Below, one piece after another: positions 34,461 to 42,902 of a stretch of DNA of 64,000 bases. A program made the position numbers and the translations under genes. A model generated the notes under the pieces. It ran no database searches and had not been told where the DNA came from. It was given only the letters and a program-made list of their open reading frames with translations. Origin of the DNA: Flavobacteriales bacterium (GTDB lineage: Bacteria; Bacteroidota; Bacteroidia; Flavobacteriales_F; PHOS-HE28). The stretch covers positions 62,001 to 126,000 of the forward strand of contig JADJLR010000006.1 of assembly GCA_016710015.1 (NCBI GenBank), in the 5' to 3' direction. Positions within the stretch are counted from its first letter, which is position 1; the number at the start of each line of letters is the position of its first letter.

Positions 34461-34982
34461 TCATTCCAACATGATCGCCTCTATGGCTTCCAGTTTCTCA
34501 TCGGTGAAGGCCCCATCCTCGCGGTGGACGATCCGACCTTGAGCATCCAGTACGAAGAAGTACGGAATGTCCTTCTTCTTCAGGTCCAGCGCATTCTGAA
34601 GAGGCTCTAAGTCATCCTTGGAGAAGACCACATGATCCACTATGGCCGGTTCTGCACTCTTCCGGAATTTCTTCATGCTCGGCTCGTAGGCGGCTTTGTT
34701 CACACCTACGAAGAGCGGAACGAAATACACCTCTGCCTCATAGGCCGATGCGAATAGTCCATGCTTGGCTACGAAACGGAGGTACGCTGGTTCGTACCAC
34801 GCCTCCAACAAAGGTGTGGCCTTTTGGCTGTATGCAAGTCCTACCACGGTCCATGGTCCATCACCGGTGCGCGGTATGGTAACTGACGTGCCGTTGGCCG
34901 TTTCGCCTTGAATGGTTGGGAAACGATCTTGGGCGTACAGTAGCGCGGGAAGGATGGAACAGACGAGGAGCAGGGTGCGCAT
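34461..34982 (-). CDS. Exported thioredoxin-fold protein without CxxC
   Basis: The 173-residue precursor has a signal peptide (MRTLLLVCSILPALLYAQ). The mature part resembles thioredoxin-like folds of the ATP10/AhpC kind: WTVVGLAYSQKATPLLEAWYEP, a long helix, then DIPYFFVLDAQGRIVHREDGAF. The usual CxxC is replaced by SQKA, so it cannot be a disulfide oxidoreductase. A chaperone-like role is possible but unproven. Confidence 0.6.
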   Translation of the reverse strand: MRTLLLVCSILPALLYAQDRFPTIQGETANGTSVTIPRTGDGPWTVVGLAYSQKATPLLEAWYEPAYLRFVAKHGLFASAYEAEVYFVPLFVGVNKAAYEPSMKKFRKSAEPAIVDHVVFSKDDLEPLQNALDLKKKDIPYFFVLDAQGRIVHREDGAFTDEKLEAIEAIMLE

Positions 34983-35010
34983 GGCGGTGCGGTTCGCAAG
35001 GATCGTACCA

Positions 35011-35568
35011 CTATCGTAGTCCGTCTTCCGGATTCTTGCCTTTGTGCGGGCGGAACCAGTCCTTCATCCGCACGATGTCCGCTTCAGGGTCGTCGGTCAA
35101 TGGGAAGGGCGCGGAAAGGATGGCCAGTTTCTCTGGATAGTCGAAGGTGCAGAGGACGATCGGGACCTTGGCCCCGGTCGCGATCCGGTGGAATCCGGTC
35201 TTCCAATCGGGCTGGTACTTGCGGGTGCCTTCCGGGGTGATCCCGATCTTGGTGATCTCGCCTCGATCGAACATGGCGATCACGGCATCCACGAGATTCG
35301 TGTGCTTGCTTCGATCCACCGGATAGCCCCCCACGGCGCGGAAGATCCATCCGAACGGCGGTTTGAACAGCGAGTTCTTCGCCAAGAACTTCACATTGCC
35401 CATGCGGGCCAAGTTGCGTACGGCGAGGCCCACGAAGAAGTCCCAATTGCTGGTGTGCGGGGCGACCACCACGATGTACCGGTCCAAGCCCTGAGGCCGA
35501 TCATCCTGAATGCGCCAACCGGCCAGGGTATGAAAGAAGAAACCATAGATGATGCGCATGGGTACCAA
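35011..35568 (-). CDS. 1-acyl-sn-glycerol-3-phosphate acyltransferase-like protein (PlsC family)
   Basis: The 185-residue product carries the acyltransferase motifs in the form APHTSNWDFF (the HxxxxD block) and ITPEGTRKY (the PEGTR block), plus the GGYPVDRSKH segment. It is on the short side and belongs to the compact, mostly membrane-associated subgroup. The exact acyl acceptor is not known. A second start three codons downstream is possible. The divergent exonuclease gene begins about 130 nt away. Confidence 0.83.
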   Translation of the reverse strand: MVPMRIIYGFFFHTLAGWRIQDDRPQGLDRYIVVVAPHTSNWDFFVGLAVRNLARMGNVKFLAKNSLFKPPFGWIFRAVGGYPVDRSKHTNLVDAVIAMFDRGEITKIGITPEGTRKYQPDWKTGFHRIATGAKVPIVLCTFDYPEKLAILSAPFPLTDDPEADIVRMKDWFRPHKGKNPEDGLR

Positions 35569-35701
35569 TTGAGGATCCGTGGTGCATCTTTACAGCGGAT
35601 CGACCACCATGCACGGTTCACGGAACGCTGGCAATATAGTAGCCCCATTGCGCACTTGGGCGAATGGAACCTCGACGCCGCCTCTTGCGTATCACGGCGG
35701 C

Positions 35702-36262
35702 ATGGATCAGGCGAAATTCGCGGTGTTGGATGTGGAGACCACCAGTGGGGATCCTACCTCTGGAAGGGTCATGGAGGTGGCCATACTTGCCTTGGATGGA
35801 AACGCGGTGCGACTGCGTTGGGACACGTTGGTGGATCCACGTCGACCTGTGCCACACTTCATACGCAAGCTCACCGGGATCAATGATGCCATGGTGAAGG
35901 CTGCACCCTTCTTCGTGGATGTGGTGCGCACCATTCAAACGCTTACCGAAGGCCGCATCATCGTAGCCCACAACGCACGTTTCGATATGACCGCTCTGGA
36001 GCACGAGTTCGCCCGTACAGGGCTGATCTTCGACCGCCCCACCCTGTGTACCGAACGGCTCACGCGCCAGTTGGTTCCGCATTTGGACCATTACAACCTC
36101 GGTAGTATTTGCCGGTATTTTGGTATCTCGTTCACTTCCGCACACCGTGCTATGAACGATGCGGAGGCAACGGCATCATTGTTCGGTAAACTGCTCGCTG
36201 AACATGGCGAAGAGCGGATCCTCGCTACCGTATCGAGTTGGCCTAGGGCGATCCGAGCCTAG
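35702..36262 (+). CDS. DnaQ-like 3'-5' exonuclease
   Basis: Starting at MDQAKFA, the 186-residue protein shows the DEDDh motifs: Exo I VLDVETTS, Exo II IVAHNARFDM and Exo III HRAMNDAEAT. It lacks polymerase- or GIY-YIG-type extensions. It could be the proofreading epsilon-like subunit or a free exonuclease. Its 3' end overlaps the convergent membrane protein gene by 4 nt. Confidence 0.86.
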   Translation: MDQAKFAVLDVETTSGDPTSGRVMEVAILALDGNAVRLRWDTLVDPRRPVPHFIRKLTGINDAMVKAAPFFVDVVRTIQTLTEGRIIVAHNARFDMTALEHEFARTGLIFDRPTLCTERLTRQLVPHLDHYNLGSICRYFGISFTSAHRAMNDAEATASLFGKLLAEHGEERILATVSSWPRAIRA

Positions 36263-36543
36263 AAAAGCATATTGCTCGCCCATAGGAACCACATCACCAG
36301 GGAGCAGAATGCCCCGGCGATGGCCATCCGGAAGCCAAGCTTCATTCGTGCGATGCCGAAAGCTTTATAGTGACCCTGTTGACGCATGCTCTTGCGCATC
36401 CCCCAGAAACCGAAGATCAGCGCGAGAATGGCGAGCACCAAGGCCAAGGAGACCAGGTGCCGGGCAAATGCCAAGGGAATACTGAGCGCACCGAAGATCA
36501 GGGTCACCGTGCTGAGCGGCAGGTTCTTTTCGGTCTGCTTCAT
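36259..36543 (-). CDS. Small two- or three-helix membrane protein
   Basis: The 94-residue product has hydrophobic stretches at residues 10-25, 27-45 and 72-92, with a basic segment (RKSMRQQGHYKAF) between the second and third. This layout is that of the small CCC-motif or DUF4190-type membrane proteins of Bacteroidota, but no family was assigned with certainty. Its ATG overlaps the coaE stop by 4 nt, so it is translated with coaE. Confidence 0.6.
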   Translation of the reverse strand: MKQTEKNLPLSTVTLIFGALSIPLAFARHLVSLALVLAILALIFGFWGMRKSMRQQGHYKAFGIARMKLGFRMAIAGAFCSLVMWFLWASNMLF

Positions 36544-37106
36544 GCGGAGAGCACTTCGTGGAGCGCAAGGACCTGTGGGATCACAAGCTCCGTATCGTCG
36601 TTGCGGATCACGTGGTCGGCCAATGCGAGGAGTGCTTCTTCAGAGATCTGGTTCGCCATGCGCGCACGGACCGCGGCCTCCTCTACTCCATCGCGCCGGT
36701 GTACCCGCTCGATGCGCAACTCCTCTGGAGCGTTCACCACCACCACGTGATCGAAGCGCGCCCTATCCGTTAGGATCGCCGCCTCCATCACCACATAGGG
36801 CGCACGCTGCCGTTCCACCCAACGCTGGAATTCGCGTTGCACCATCGGATGCACGATGGCGTTCAGGTCCGTGAGTGCTCCTTTATCGTGGAACACCACC
36901 TGGGCCAACTCCTTTCGGTCGATGCTTCCGTCCTTCAGCATACGCTCACCGAAACGGTCAATGATGGATCGCTGTACTTCTGGAGAGGAAAGGATCTCTC
37001 GCCCGGCACGGTCAGCCTCGAAAACGGGCACGTTCAGCACGCGCAGGATCTGAGCCACGGTGCTCTTTCCGCTCCCAATTCCGCCGGTAAGGAGAACCTT
37101 TAGCAT
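36540..37106 (-). CDS. coaE: Dephospho-CoA kinase
   Basis: The 188-residue P-loop kinase starts with LTGGIGSGKSTVAQI, has the CoaE motif VFEADRAGREI and the lid-region Arg-rich helix (ERVHRRDGVEE). It catalyses the last step of CoA synthesis, phosphorylation of dephospho-CoA. It lies in a long minus-strand run with yajC, DUF1573, nusB and leucine dehydrogenase genes, separated from yajC by a palindromic repeat. Confidence 0.94.
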   Translation of the reverse strand: MLKVLLTGGIGSGKSTVAQILRVLNVPVFEADRAGREILSSPEVQRSIIDRFGERMLKDGSIDRKELAQVVFHDKGALTDLNAIVHPMVQREFQRWVERQRAPYVVMEAAILTDRARFDHVVVVNAPEELRIERVHRRDGVEEAAVRARMANQISEEALLALADHVIRNDDTELVIPQVLALHEVLSA

Positions 37107-37194
37107 GTGGACATGGGATCATGCGGTCATGTGAGCATGTGAGCATGTGGTCGTGCTTTGTATACAAGTCCGCATGGTCACACGTTCACATGAC
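37104..37194. repeat. CATGTGAG repeats forming a long imperfect palindrome
   Basis: The gap between yajC and coaE holds recurring CATGTG(A/G) units. The stretch at 37126-37144 (GTCATGTGAGCATGTGAGC) matches the reverse complement of 37176-37194 at 16 of 19 positions, and the similarity continues inward toward a centre near TTTGTATACAAG. A large stem-loop or a REP-like element is the likely reading. Confidence 0.6.
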
Positions 37195-37195
37195 A

Positions 37196-37513
37196 TTACC
37201 CTTTGGCTGTCACCTCGTTCAGCTGCTGCGAATTGTCCATGGCGATGGCGCTTTTCTCGAAGCGCAACTTCACGTTGGAATCTACTTCGAGCAGGATCGT
37301 GGTATCCGTCACTTCGATCACTTTCCCGTGTAGGCCGCCGATGGTGACCACTTTGGTGCCCTTGCTCAAGGCTTCCCGGAACTTCTTCGCATCCTTTGAT
37401 TTCTTCTGTTGTGGACGGATCATGAAGAAGTAGAAGACCACCATGAGGAGGCCCATCATGATGTAGAAACTCGGGTCGCTGCCTTGCGCTTGTAGGAAGA
37501 TGTTCAGGGTCAT
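37196..37513 (-). CDS. yajC: Preprotein translocase subunit YajC
   Basis: The 105-residue protein has one N-terminal membrane helix (FYIMMGLLMVVFYFFMI) and the YajC signature RPQQKKSKDAKKF, then VVTIGGLHGKVIEV. It works with SecDF at the Sec translocon. SecDF is not in the window. It is 13 nt downstream of the DUF1573 gene. Confidence 0.94.
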   Translation of the reverse strand: MTLNIFLQAQGSDPSFYIMMGLLMVVFYFFMIRPQQKKSKDAKKFREALSKGTKVVTIGGLHGKVIEVTDTTILLEVDSNVKLRFEKSAIAMDNSQQLNEVTAKG

Positions 37514-37526
37514 TACGATGTCTGGT

Positions 37527-38051
37527 CTATGGAGCTGTGGTGGGGCCGATCACTTCGGCGGAAAGGGTGAGTACGTTGCTGGGTGGTGAAGTATTCGCGA
37601 CCACCGTGACGGTCTTGTCCTGTCGGCCATTGCGGCCTTCACTATCAAAACTGATGGAAATGGTGGCGCGCTCGTTGGGCTTTACCGGATGCTTGGGCCA
37701 ATCCTTACCGACGGTGCAACCACAGGAACCGCGCACATCGGTGATCACCAAGGGACCTCCACCAGTGTTCACGAAGGTGTACACGCTATCCACACGGGTG
37801 CCTTGTGCGATCCGACCTAGATCCAGATGGGTGAATTCGAAGTCCATCTTCGGCAGGTCCTTGGGGTCCACATTCTCGTAGCCCGATGCGGGAAAGTCGA
37901 GGGCATCCGAACTCACCACTTCCGGTTCTCTTTCGCTGTGGTCCGTGATGCGGCACGATGGAAGCCCGAGCGCAATTGCGAATAGCAGCAGGAGATGACC
38001 GAGGTATACCCCAGCATTCAATGTGCGATCCAGACCCTTCTTCATGTTCAA
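37527..38051 (-). CDS. DUF1573 lipoprotein
   Basis: The 174-residue product has a membrane-spanning signal ending LGLPSC (lipobox-like) and a DUF1573 domain, seen in FTHLDLGRIAQGTRVDSVYTF, ITDVRGSCGCTV and the ATISISFDSEGRNG strand. This is an Ig-like fold (ASPM/SPD-2/Hydin class) common in Bacteroidota, with no assigned function. The ATG overlaps the nusB stop by 4 nt. The yajC, DUF1573 and nusB order is frequent in this phylum. Confidence 0.88.
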   Translation of the reverse strand: MNMKKGLDRTLNAGVYLGHLLLLFAIALGLPSCRITDHSEREPEVVSSDALDFPASGYENVDPKDLPKMDFEFTHLDLGRIAQGTRVDSVYTFVNTGGGPLVITDVRGSCGCTVGKDWPKHPVKPNERATISISFDSEGRNGRQDKTVTVVANTSPPSNVLTLSAEVIGPTTAP

Positions 38052-38998
38052 CTTTCGAGTAGTCCACGGCCCACCTTCTGGATCCTGCCGTCGGCGCGCA
38101 TCTCGATGAAGATCTTGTCCAACACACCGTTGATGAAGTTCTTGCTCTTCGGGGTGCTGTATGCCTTGGCCACTTCGATGTATTCGTTCATGGTCACCTT
38201 CACAGGGATCTGGTCGAAGATGAGCACCTCGGTCAGCGCCATCTTCATCAGGATCATATCGCTGAGAGCGATGCGATCACTTTCCCAATTGCTGGACTTC
38301 GCCGCAATGGCCTTTTCGTGCTCTTCGCCCAATTCAATGGTCTTGCGGAAGAGTTTGGAAACGAAGTCGTGATCTTCTCTGGGGTCGCGCACCATTTCGC
38401 CCAATGCCTGATCGGCCGTAACGTTGGCGCGCATCTGATCCAACGTGCGTTTGACCAAGGCTGCCGCTAGGTCCAGATCTTCCAACCAAGCGATGTTCCG
38501 CGCTTCGAATACCTCTTGCAAGGCTTCGTTATTGGCGATCAGTTCCGTGAACAAATGAATGGCAAAGGCCTGGTCCCGTTTGAAACCGCCCTGTGCTTCC
38601 TTCAAGTAGGCCATGACCTCCTCGTTGGATTCGAGTTCGCGGTACATGCCTGTGAATACCTCGTGGTTGCCCACCCAACTGATCTTTTGTTTCTCGCACT
38701 CGACCCGGAGGCGTTCACTTTCGGCGATGCCACGGACGACGGCATTGTCAATGAAGCGGCGGTTGGGCTCCAGATCTTCGGCGGTAGGCAAGCGCTTCTT
38801 CTTGCGCTCTTCGATCCGCAGTTCCGCGATGTGGCGCAGCTCCCCGAAAACGAGCAATAACGACAGGTATAGATCGTACGTGCGTTCCACTCCACCCAGG
38901 AGTTCCTTCTCGATGCGGGCAGCACTGCCACTGTCGCTTTGCCAATAGGCATATAGCGATTGGAAGGTCTTGATGCGGAGATATCGGCGGTTCAACAT
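38048..38998 (-). CDS. nusB: Transcription antitermination factor NusB, long form
   Basis: From MLNRRYLRIKTFQSLYAY the 316-residue protein is about twice the length of E. coli NusB, as is usual in Bacteroidota. The conserved NusB part is C-terminal: ALSDMILMKMALTEVL, KVTMNEYIEVAKAY and KSKNFINGVLDKIF. The N-terminal half is helical and highly charged. NusB binds boxA RNA with NusE in rRNA antitermination. Two bases separate it from the leucine dehydrogenase stop. Confidence 0.92.
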   Translation of the reverse strand: MLNRRYLRIKTFQSLYAYWQSDSGSAARIEKELLGGVERTYDLYLSLLLVFGELRHIAELRIEERKKKRLPTAEDLEPNRRFIDNAVVRGIAESERLRVECEKQKISWVGNHEVFTGMYRELESNEEVMAYLKEAQGGFKRDQAFAIHLFTELIANNEALQEVFEARNIAWLEDLDLAAALVKRTLDQMRANVTADQALGEMVRDPREDHDFVSKLFRKTIELGEEHEKAIAAKSSNWESDRIALSDMILMKMALTEVLIFDQIPVKVTMNEYIEVAKAYSTPKSKNFINGVLDKIFIEMRADGRIQKVGRGLLES

Positions 38999-39000
38999 GT

Positions 39001-40101
39001 TCAGAATCGCATGCCCGCGGCTCGCATGCTCGTGATGCGGTCCTCGGCAGCTTGGTTGGCGGCGAGATAGGTGGGTATTCCGAGGTCTGCGCTGGCCTTG
39101 AAGATGCGTAAGGCGGTCTGGTGGATATCCTCCGTTTGGCGCAATGCCGCTTTCCGGTTGTAGCCCTTTCGTTCCCACGCACAATTGATGATCCCCCCAG
39201 CGTTGATGAGGAAATCCGGTGCATACAAAATGCCCCTGTCCATGACCGCTTTGCCGTGGATGGTCTCATCGGCCAATTGGTTGTTCGCAGCGCCTGCGAT
39301 CACACTGCACTTCAAGCGTTTCAATGTGTCGTCGTTCACCGTAGCCCCTAAAGCGCAAGGTGAATAGATGTCCACATCCAGATCGTAAACCTCATCCGGC
39401 TTGACCAAGGTGATGGCACCGAAATCGGCCTTTATCGCCGCGAGTTTATCCTCGTGGATGTCCGTGAGGTAGACCTTGGCTCCCTCCTTCACCAACCACT
39501 CGACCAGACCACGGCCCACGTTACCGCCTCCTTGAACGGACACCTTTCTCCCACCGAGATCATCGGAGCCGTACGCCGTCTTTGCCGCCGCCTTCATGCC
39601 GCAATACACACCATATGCGGTCACGGGGCTGGGGTCTCCGCTCCCGCCCATTTCTTCAGGAAGTCCAGCAACGTTCTTGGTCTCTTTTTGGATGTTCACC
39701 ATTTCCGTGGTGCTCATGCCCACATCCTCTGCCGTGATGTACCGACCATTCAGGCTGTCCACGAATTGGCCGAAGCGCCGGAACATGGCTTCGGTCTTCT
39801 GTGTACGCGCATCGCCGATGATCACGGCCTTGCCACCGCCCAGGTCCAGCCCGGCCAATGAACTCTTGTAGGTCATCCCGCGACTCAGGCGCAACACATC
39901 GTTCAGCGCTTCGCTTTCTGTGGCATATGGCCACATCCTAGTTCCGCCCAAGGCGGGCCCTAATGTGGTATCGTGTATGGCAATAATGGCCTTGAGTCCG
40001 GTCGCACGGTCATGGCAGAAGAGGACCTCCTCGTGGTCGTGGGCTTCCATACGCGCCAGAACAATATCGGTGCCTGCGGCTTTTGATGTCGTTTGGATCA
40101 T
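39001..40101 (-). CDS. Glu/Leu/Phe/Val dehydrogenase, leucine dehydrogenase type
   Basis: The 366-residue protein carries the substrate-site GGTRMWPYATESEAL, the catalytic lysine in GMTYKSSLAGLDLGGGKAV and a Rossmann VQGGGNVG motif. It catalyses NAD-dependent oxidative deamination of branched-chain amino acids, feeding branched fatty acid synthesis or catabolism. The first gene of the minus-strand run with nusB. The ABC exporter gene is divergent. Confidence 0.93.
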   Translation of the reverse strand: MIQTTSKAAGTDIVLARMEAHDHEEVLFCHDRATGLKAIIAIHDTTLGPALGGTRMWPYATESEALNDVLRLSRGMTYKSSLAGLDLGGGKAVIIGDARTQKTEAMFRRFGQFVDSLNGRYITAEDVGMSTTEMVNIQKETKNVAGLPEEMGGSGDPSPVTAYGVYCGMKAAAKTAYGSDDLGGRKVSVQGGGNVGRGLVEWLVKEGAKVYLTDIHEDKLAAIKADFGAITLVKPDEVYDLDVDIYSPCALGATVNDDTLKRLKCSVIAGAANNQLADETIHGKAVMDRGILYAPDFLINAGGIINCAWERKGYNRKAALRQTEDIHQTALRIFKASADLGIPTYLAANQAAEDRITSMRAAGMRF

Positions 40102-40191
40102 CGTTGATCGGTTCTATGTGTTCGGTGCGTATGACACAGCACCATCTTTGTCTTCCGGTTTCTGGTACACTTCACCCACCTCCATAGCGGT

Positions 40192-40199
40192 TACCTTTG
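40192..40199 (+). promoter_or_regulatory. -7 element upstream of the ABC exporter
   Basis: TACCTTTG matches TAnnTTTG fully. Transcripts starting a few nt later would leave 40211, 40226 or 40262 as possible starts of translation. No TTG sits at -33. Confidence 0.4.
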
Positions 40200-40225
40200 T
40201 CCCGCTGTTGATGGGAGTTTTCCCG

Positions 40226-42169
40226 ATGAGCGGCGCAAAAGTAGCACGTTCCGGTCCCCGCATGCGACCGCTCCTCAAGCTGAACCCCTACCTAGCGAAG
40301 TACCGTTGGCATTTGATGCTGGGAACGGTGTTCATCGTGCTTAGTAATCTATTCGCTGTGTACGCCCCTCAGGTGGTCCGCGAGGCGATCGATCTGATCG
40401 CCCAGGGCATTGGGCAAATGGGACTCCCCGCGAATGAACGCGTGTTACCGGTGCCGCATACCTTGCAACTGTGGGTCGGTTGGACCGGCATCGATCTGGC
40501 CCACAAGTTGAAGGCTCTGCATGACGCGGATGCCATGAAGGCCACGGTGGTCTGGTGTGCCGGCCTGCTCGGTGTGGTGTACTTGGTCTTCGCTTTGTTG
40601 AAGGGACTCTTCTTGTTCCTGATGCGACAAACGATCATCGTGGTGAGCCGACTGATCGAATTCGACCTGAAGAACCGGATCTATACGCACTACCAGCAGT
40701 TGGATCGCGGTTTCTACAAGCGGAACAGTACCGGCGATCTGATGAACCGGATCAGTGAGGATGTAGGGAAAGTGCGCATGTATCTGGGTCCAGCGGTGAT
40801 GTACACGATCAATCTGATGGTGTTGTTCGTGATGTGTATCGGTTTCATGCTGAACGTGAACGTGGAACTCACCCTTTGGACCTTGGCACCCTTGCCGATC
40901 ATGAGCCTCATCATCTACCGGGTCAGCGATGTGATGAACAGGCGGAGCATGGCCGTACAGAAACAACAAAGCCGACTCAGTACGTTGGCACAGGAGAGTT
41001 TCAGTGGCATACGGGTGCTGAAGTCCTACGCGAAGGAGCCCATGGCCGTTGAGCGTTTCGCTGAAGCAGCGGCCGATTACCGCAAGCGCAGCATGGATCA
41101 AGCGAAGGTGGACGCGCTCTTCATGCCCTCTATCATGCTGTTGATCGGCCTGAGCACGGTGGTCACTATTTTCGTTGGCGGTAAGAAATTGTTGGATGGC
41201 GATCCTTCAGTGACCGTAGGCAACATCGCCGAATTCGTGATCTACGTGAACATGCTCACTTGGCCTTTCGCATCGGTGGGTTGGGTCACCTCGCTGGTTC
41301 AGCAAGCCAGTGCAAGTATGGAGCGCATCAACGAATTCTTGGATGCTCGACCGGCGGTCACCGATGCCGATGTTCCCCCGTCATCGCCCGAAGATCCAGC
41401 ACCGATCCGCGGTGGCATCACCTTCCGGAATGTTTCCTACGTCTACCCCGATACTGGGATCCGCGCATTGGATCGTATTTCCTTCCAAATTCCAGCGGGC
41501 GGCACCTTGGCCGTAGTAGGGCATACGGGTTGCGGAAAGAGTACACTGGCCGAATTGATCGGTCGCGTTCACGATGTGACGGAAGGCGAGGTCCTGATCG
41601 ATGATGTCCCGATCCGGAAGATCCCGCTTGAGCATCTTCGCTCCCATTTGGGCTTCGTTCCACAGGAGGTGCTTCTTTTCAGTGATACCATCCGGAACAA
41701 CATTGCTTTTCGGCTGGATCCTGGCGAGGATCTGGATGAACGGGTACGGGAGGCCGCACAGAAGGCGCAGATCCATGCCGATATCGAAGGCTTTCCGAAA
41801 GGATACGATACCCTGGTCGGCGAACGCGGAATAACATTGAGCGGTGGCCAGAAGCAGCGCGTTAGCATCGCACGGGCCATCATCGCGTTACCGAGTATCC
41901 TTGTGTTCGACGATGCCTTGAGCGCTGTGGATACCGTGACCGAAGAAGCCATCCTGCGTGCCCTTCGATCCGTGATGACAGGCCGGACAACGGTGCTTAT
42001 CAGTCACCGTATCAGCACCGTACGCGATGCGGACCTCATCTTGGTGTTGGCCAACGGACGCGTGGTGGAAGAAGGCACCCATGATCGGTTGATCGGGCAA
42101 GAAGGCGAGTATGCGCGGATGCACCAAGAGCAGTTGTTGGAGGAGGCCCGGAAAGGCATCGACCTGTAG
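40226..42169 (+). CDS. ABC exporter, fused permease and ATPase (MsbA/multidrug type)
   Basis: The 648-residue half-transporter has an N-terminal membrane domain with about six helices, then an ATPase with GHTGCGKST, FVPQEV (Q loop), LSGGQKQRVS, ILVFDDALS and an ISHRIST switch. It should act as a homodimer exporting lipids or drugs. A loop of about 35 residues near 60-95 (between the first two helices) is longer than usual. The start is uncertain: MSGAKVARSGPR is chosen, with ATGs at 40211 and 40262 as alternatives. The very long upstream open frame overlaps the leucine dehydrogenase gene and is not real. Confidence 0.9.
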   Translation: MSGAKVARSGPRMRPLLKLNPYLAKYRWHLMLGTVFIVLSNLFAVYAPQVVREAIDLIAQGIGQMGLPANERVLPVPHTLQLWVGWTGIDLAHKLKALHDADAMKATVVWCAGLLGVVYLVFALLKGLFLFLMRQTIIVVSRLIEFDLKNRIYTHYQQLDRGFYKRNSTGDLMNRISEDVGKVRMYLGPAVMYTINLMVLFVMCIGFMLNVNVELTLWTLAPLPIMSLIIYRVSDVMNRRSMAVQKQQSRLSTLAQESFSGIRVLKSYAKEPMAVERFAEAAADYRKRSMDQAKVDALFMPSIMLLIGLSTVVTIFVGGKKLLDGDPSVTVGNIAEFVIYVNMLTWPFASVGWVTSLVQQASASMERINEFLDARPAVTDADVPPSSPEDPAPIRGGITFRNVSYVYPDTGIRALDRISFQIPAGGTLAVVGHTGCGKSTLAELIGRVHDVTEGEVLIDDVPIRKIPLEHLRSHLGFVPQEVLLFSDTIRNNIAFRLDPGEDLDERVREAAQKAQIHADIEGFPKGYDTLVGERGITLSGGQKQRVSIARAIIALPSILVFDDALSAVDTVTEEAILRALRSVMTGRTTVLISHRISTVRDADLILVLANGRVVEEGTHDRLIGQEGEYARMHQEQLLEEARKGIDL

Positions 42170-42184
42170 AACCCTCGACCCGCT

Positions 42185-42201
42185 GGTCGGCCCAACCGAC
42201 C
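42185..42201 (+). terminator. Small hairpin after the ABC exporter
   Basis: GGTCGG pairs with CCGACC across CCCAA, 15 nt past the stop codon. The stem is short and no T run follows. Confidence 0.3.
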
Positions 42202-42220
42202 CCTCCCATACCCCATAGAA

Positions 42221-42251
42221 TTTGTATTCTTGGTTGACGCGGTTACATTTG
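42221..42251 (+). promoter_or_regulatory. Strong Bacteroidota promoter of the DUF3276 gene
   Basis: TTTG (42221-42224), 19 nt, TACATTTG (42244-42251): a full match to the Bacteroidota consensus on both elements and spacer. This is the best promoter in the window. Confidence 0.75.
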
Positions 42252-42288
42252 GTTGGGACTGCGGCTAATGGGCAGTCCACCAAGCGCC

Positions 42289-42636
42289 ATGCAGGATGAT
42301 CGTGAGGACGTATTCTCCAAAGCCGTAAGAGCTGGGAAACGAACGTATTTCTTCGATGTGAAGAGCACTCGGGGACGTGATCTGTACTTGACCATTACCG
42401 AGAGCAAGAAGCACACGCACGAGGATGGTTCGGCGCATTATGACAAGCACAAGATCTTCTTGTACAAAGAGGATTTCGAGAAGTTCCGCGATGGCTTGAC
42501 CGAAGCTTTCGGCGAGATCGACCGGTTGAAAGGAACCGGTGAATACGTGCAGGACGAGCCACCGCGCTCCACCGATGACGACGCTCCACCTTACACCGAT
42601 CTGAATTTCGAAGACCTGGACCGGAAGGATATCTGA
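42289..42636 (+). CDS. DUF3276 (PUR-alpha-like) nucleic-acid-binding protein
   Basis: The 115-residue product matches the Bacteroidota DUF3276 family through SKAVRAGKRTYFFDVKS, YLTITESKK and KHKIFLYKEDFEKF. Known structures of the family show the PUR fold, which binds single-stranded nucleic acid. The C-terminus is acidic. An ATG at 42268 is an alternative start giving a slightly longer leader. The gene has a near-perfect promoter of its own, so it is likely well expressed. Confidence 0.86.
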   Translation: MQDDREDVFSKAVRAGKRTYFFDVKSTRGRDLYLTITESKKHTHEDGSAHYDKHKIFLYKEDFEKFRDGLTEAFGEIDRLKGTGEYVQDEPPRSTDDDAPPYTDLNFEDLDRKDI

Positions 42637-42850
42637 TCCGCGGTTGATGTTCGGCTTTGGAGTCCTCGCTTATCGTAGGTGATCAGGTTCAATTGACGTG
42701 TTGGTCCGTCGAGTTGAGCCATACCTACAGATAACCCGGACGATATTCTGCCCTATACATGGATCCTGGCACACTTCCCTGTTCAAAACTCTATGAGTTA
42801 CGAACACGGAATTAGGTGGAACGCACCTGTTCTTTGTGGCCGTCAACCGT

Positions 42851-42875
42851 TGACCCAACGCTTAACGTCGGGTCA
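42851..42875. promoter_or_regulatory. Inverted repeat upstream of parA
   Basis: TGACCCAACG faces CGTCGGGTCA across CTTAA (9 of 10 pairs), 21-27 nt upstream of the likely starts. It may be an autoregulatory operator or a 5' UTR hairpin. The rest of the 260-nt gap upstream shows no gene or RNA I can recognise. Confidence 0.4.
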
Positions 42876-42902
42876 TCCAACGAATCCAAAACCACAATGA
42901 GC

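Noticed and set aside
39920..40225. Upstream extension of the ABC exporter frame
   Set aside because: It overlaps the leucine dehydrogenase gene on the other strand and its translation is not like an exporter N-terminus. A promoter box at 40192 lies downstream of it.
42637..42896. tRNA or other structured RNA in the gap before parA
   Set aside because: No cloverleaf, CCA end or conserved T-loop could be found; only a short inverted repeat near the parA start is clear.
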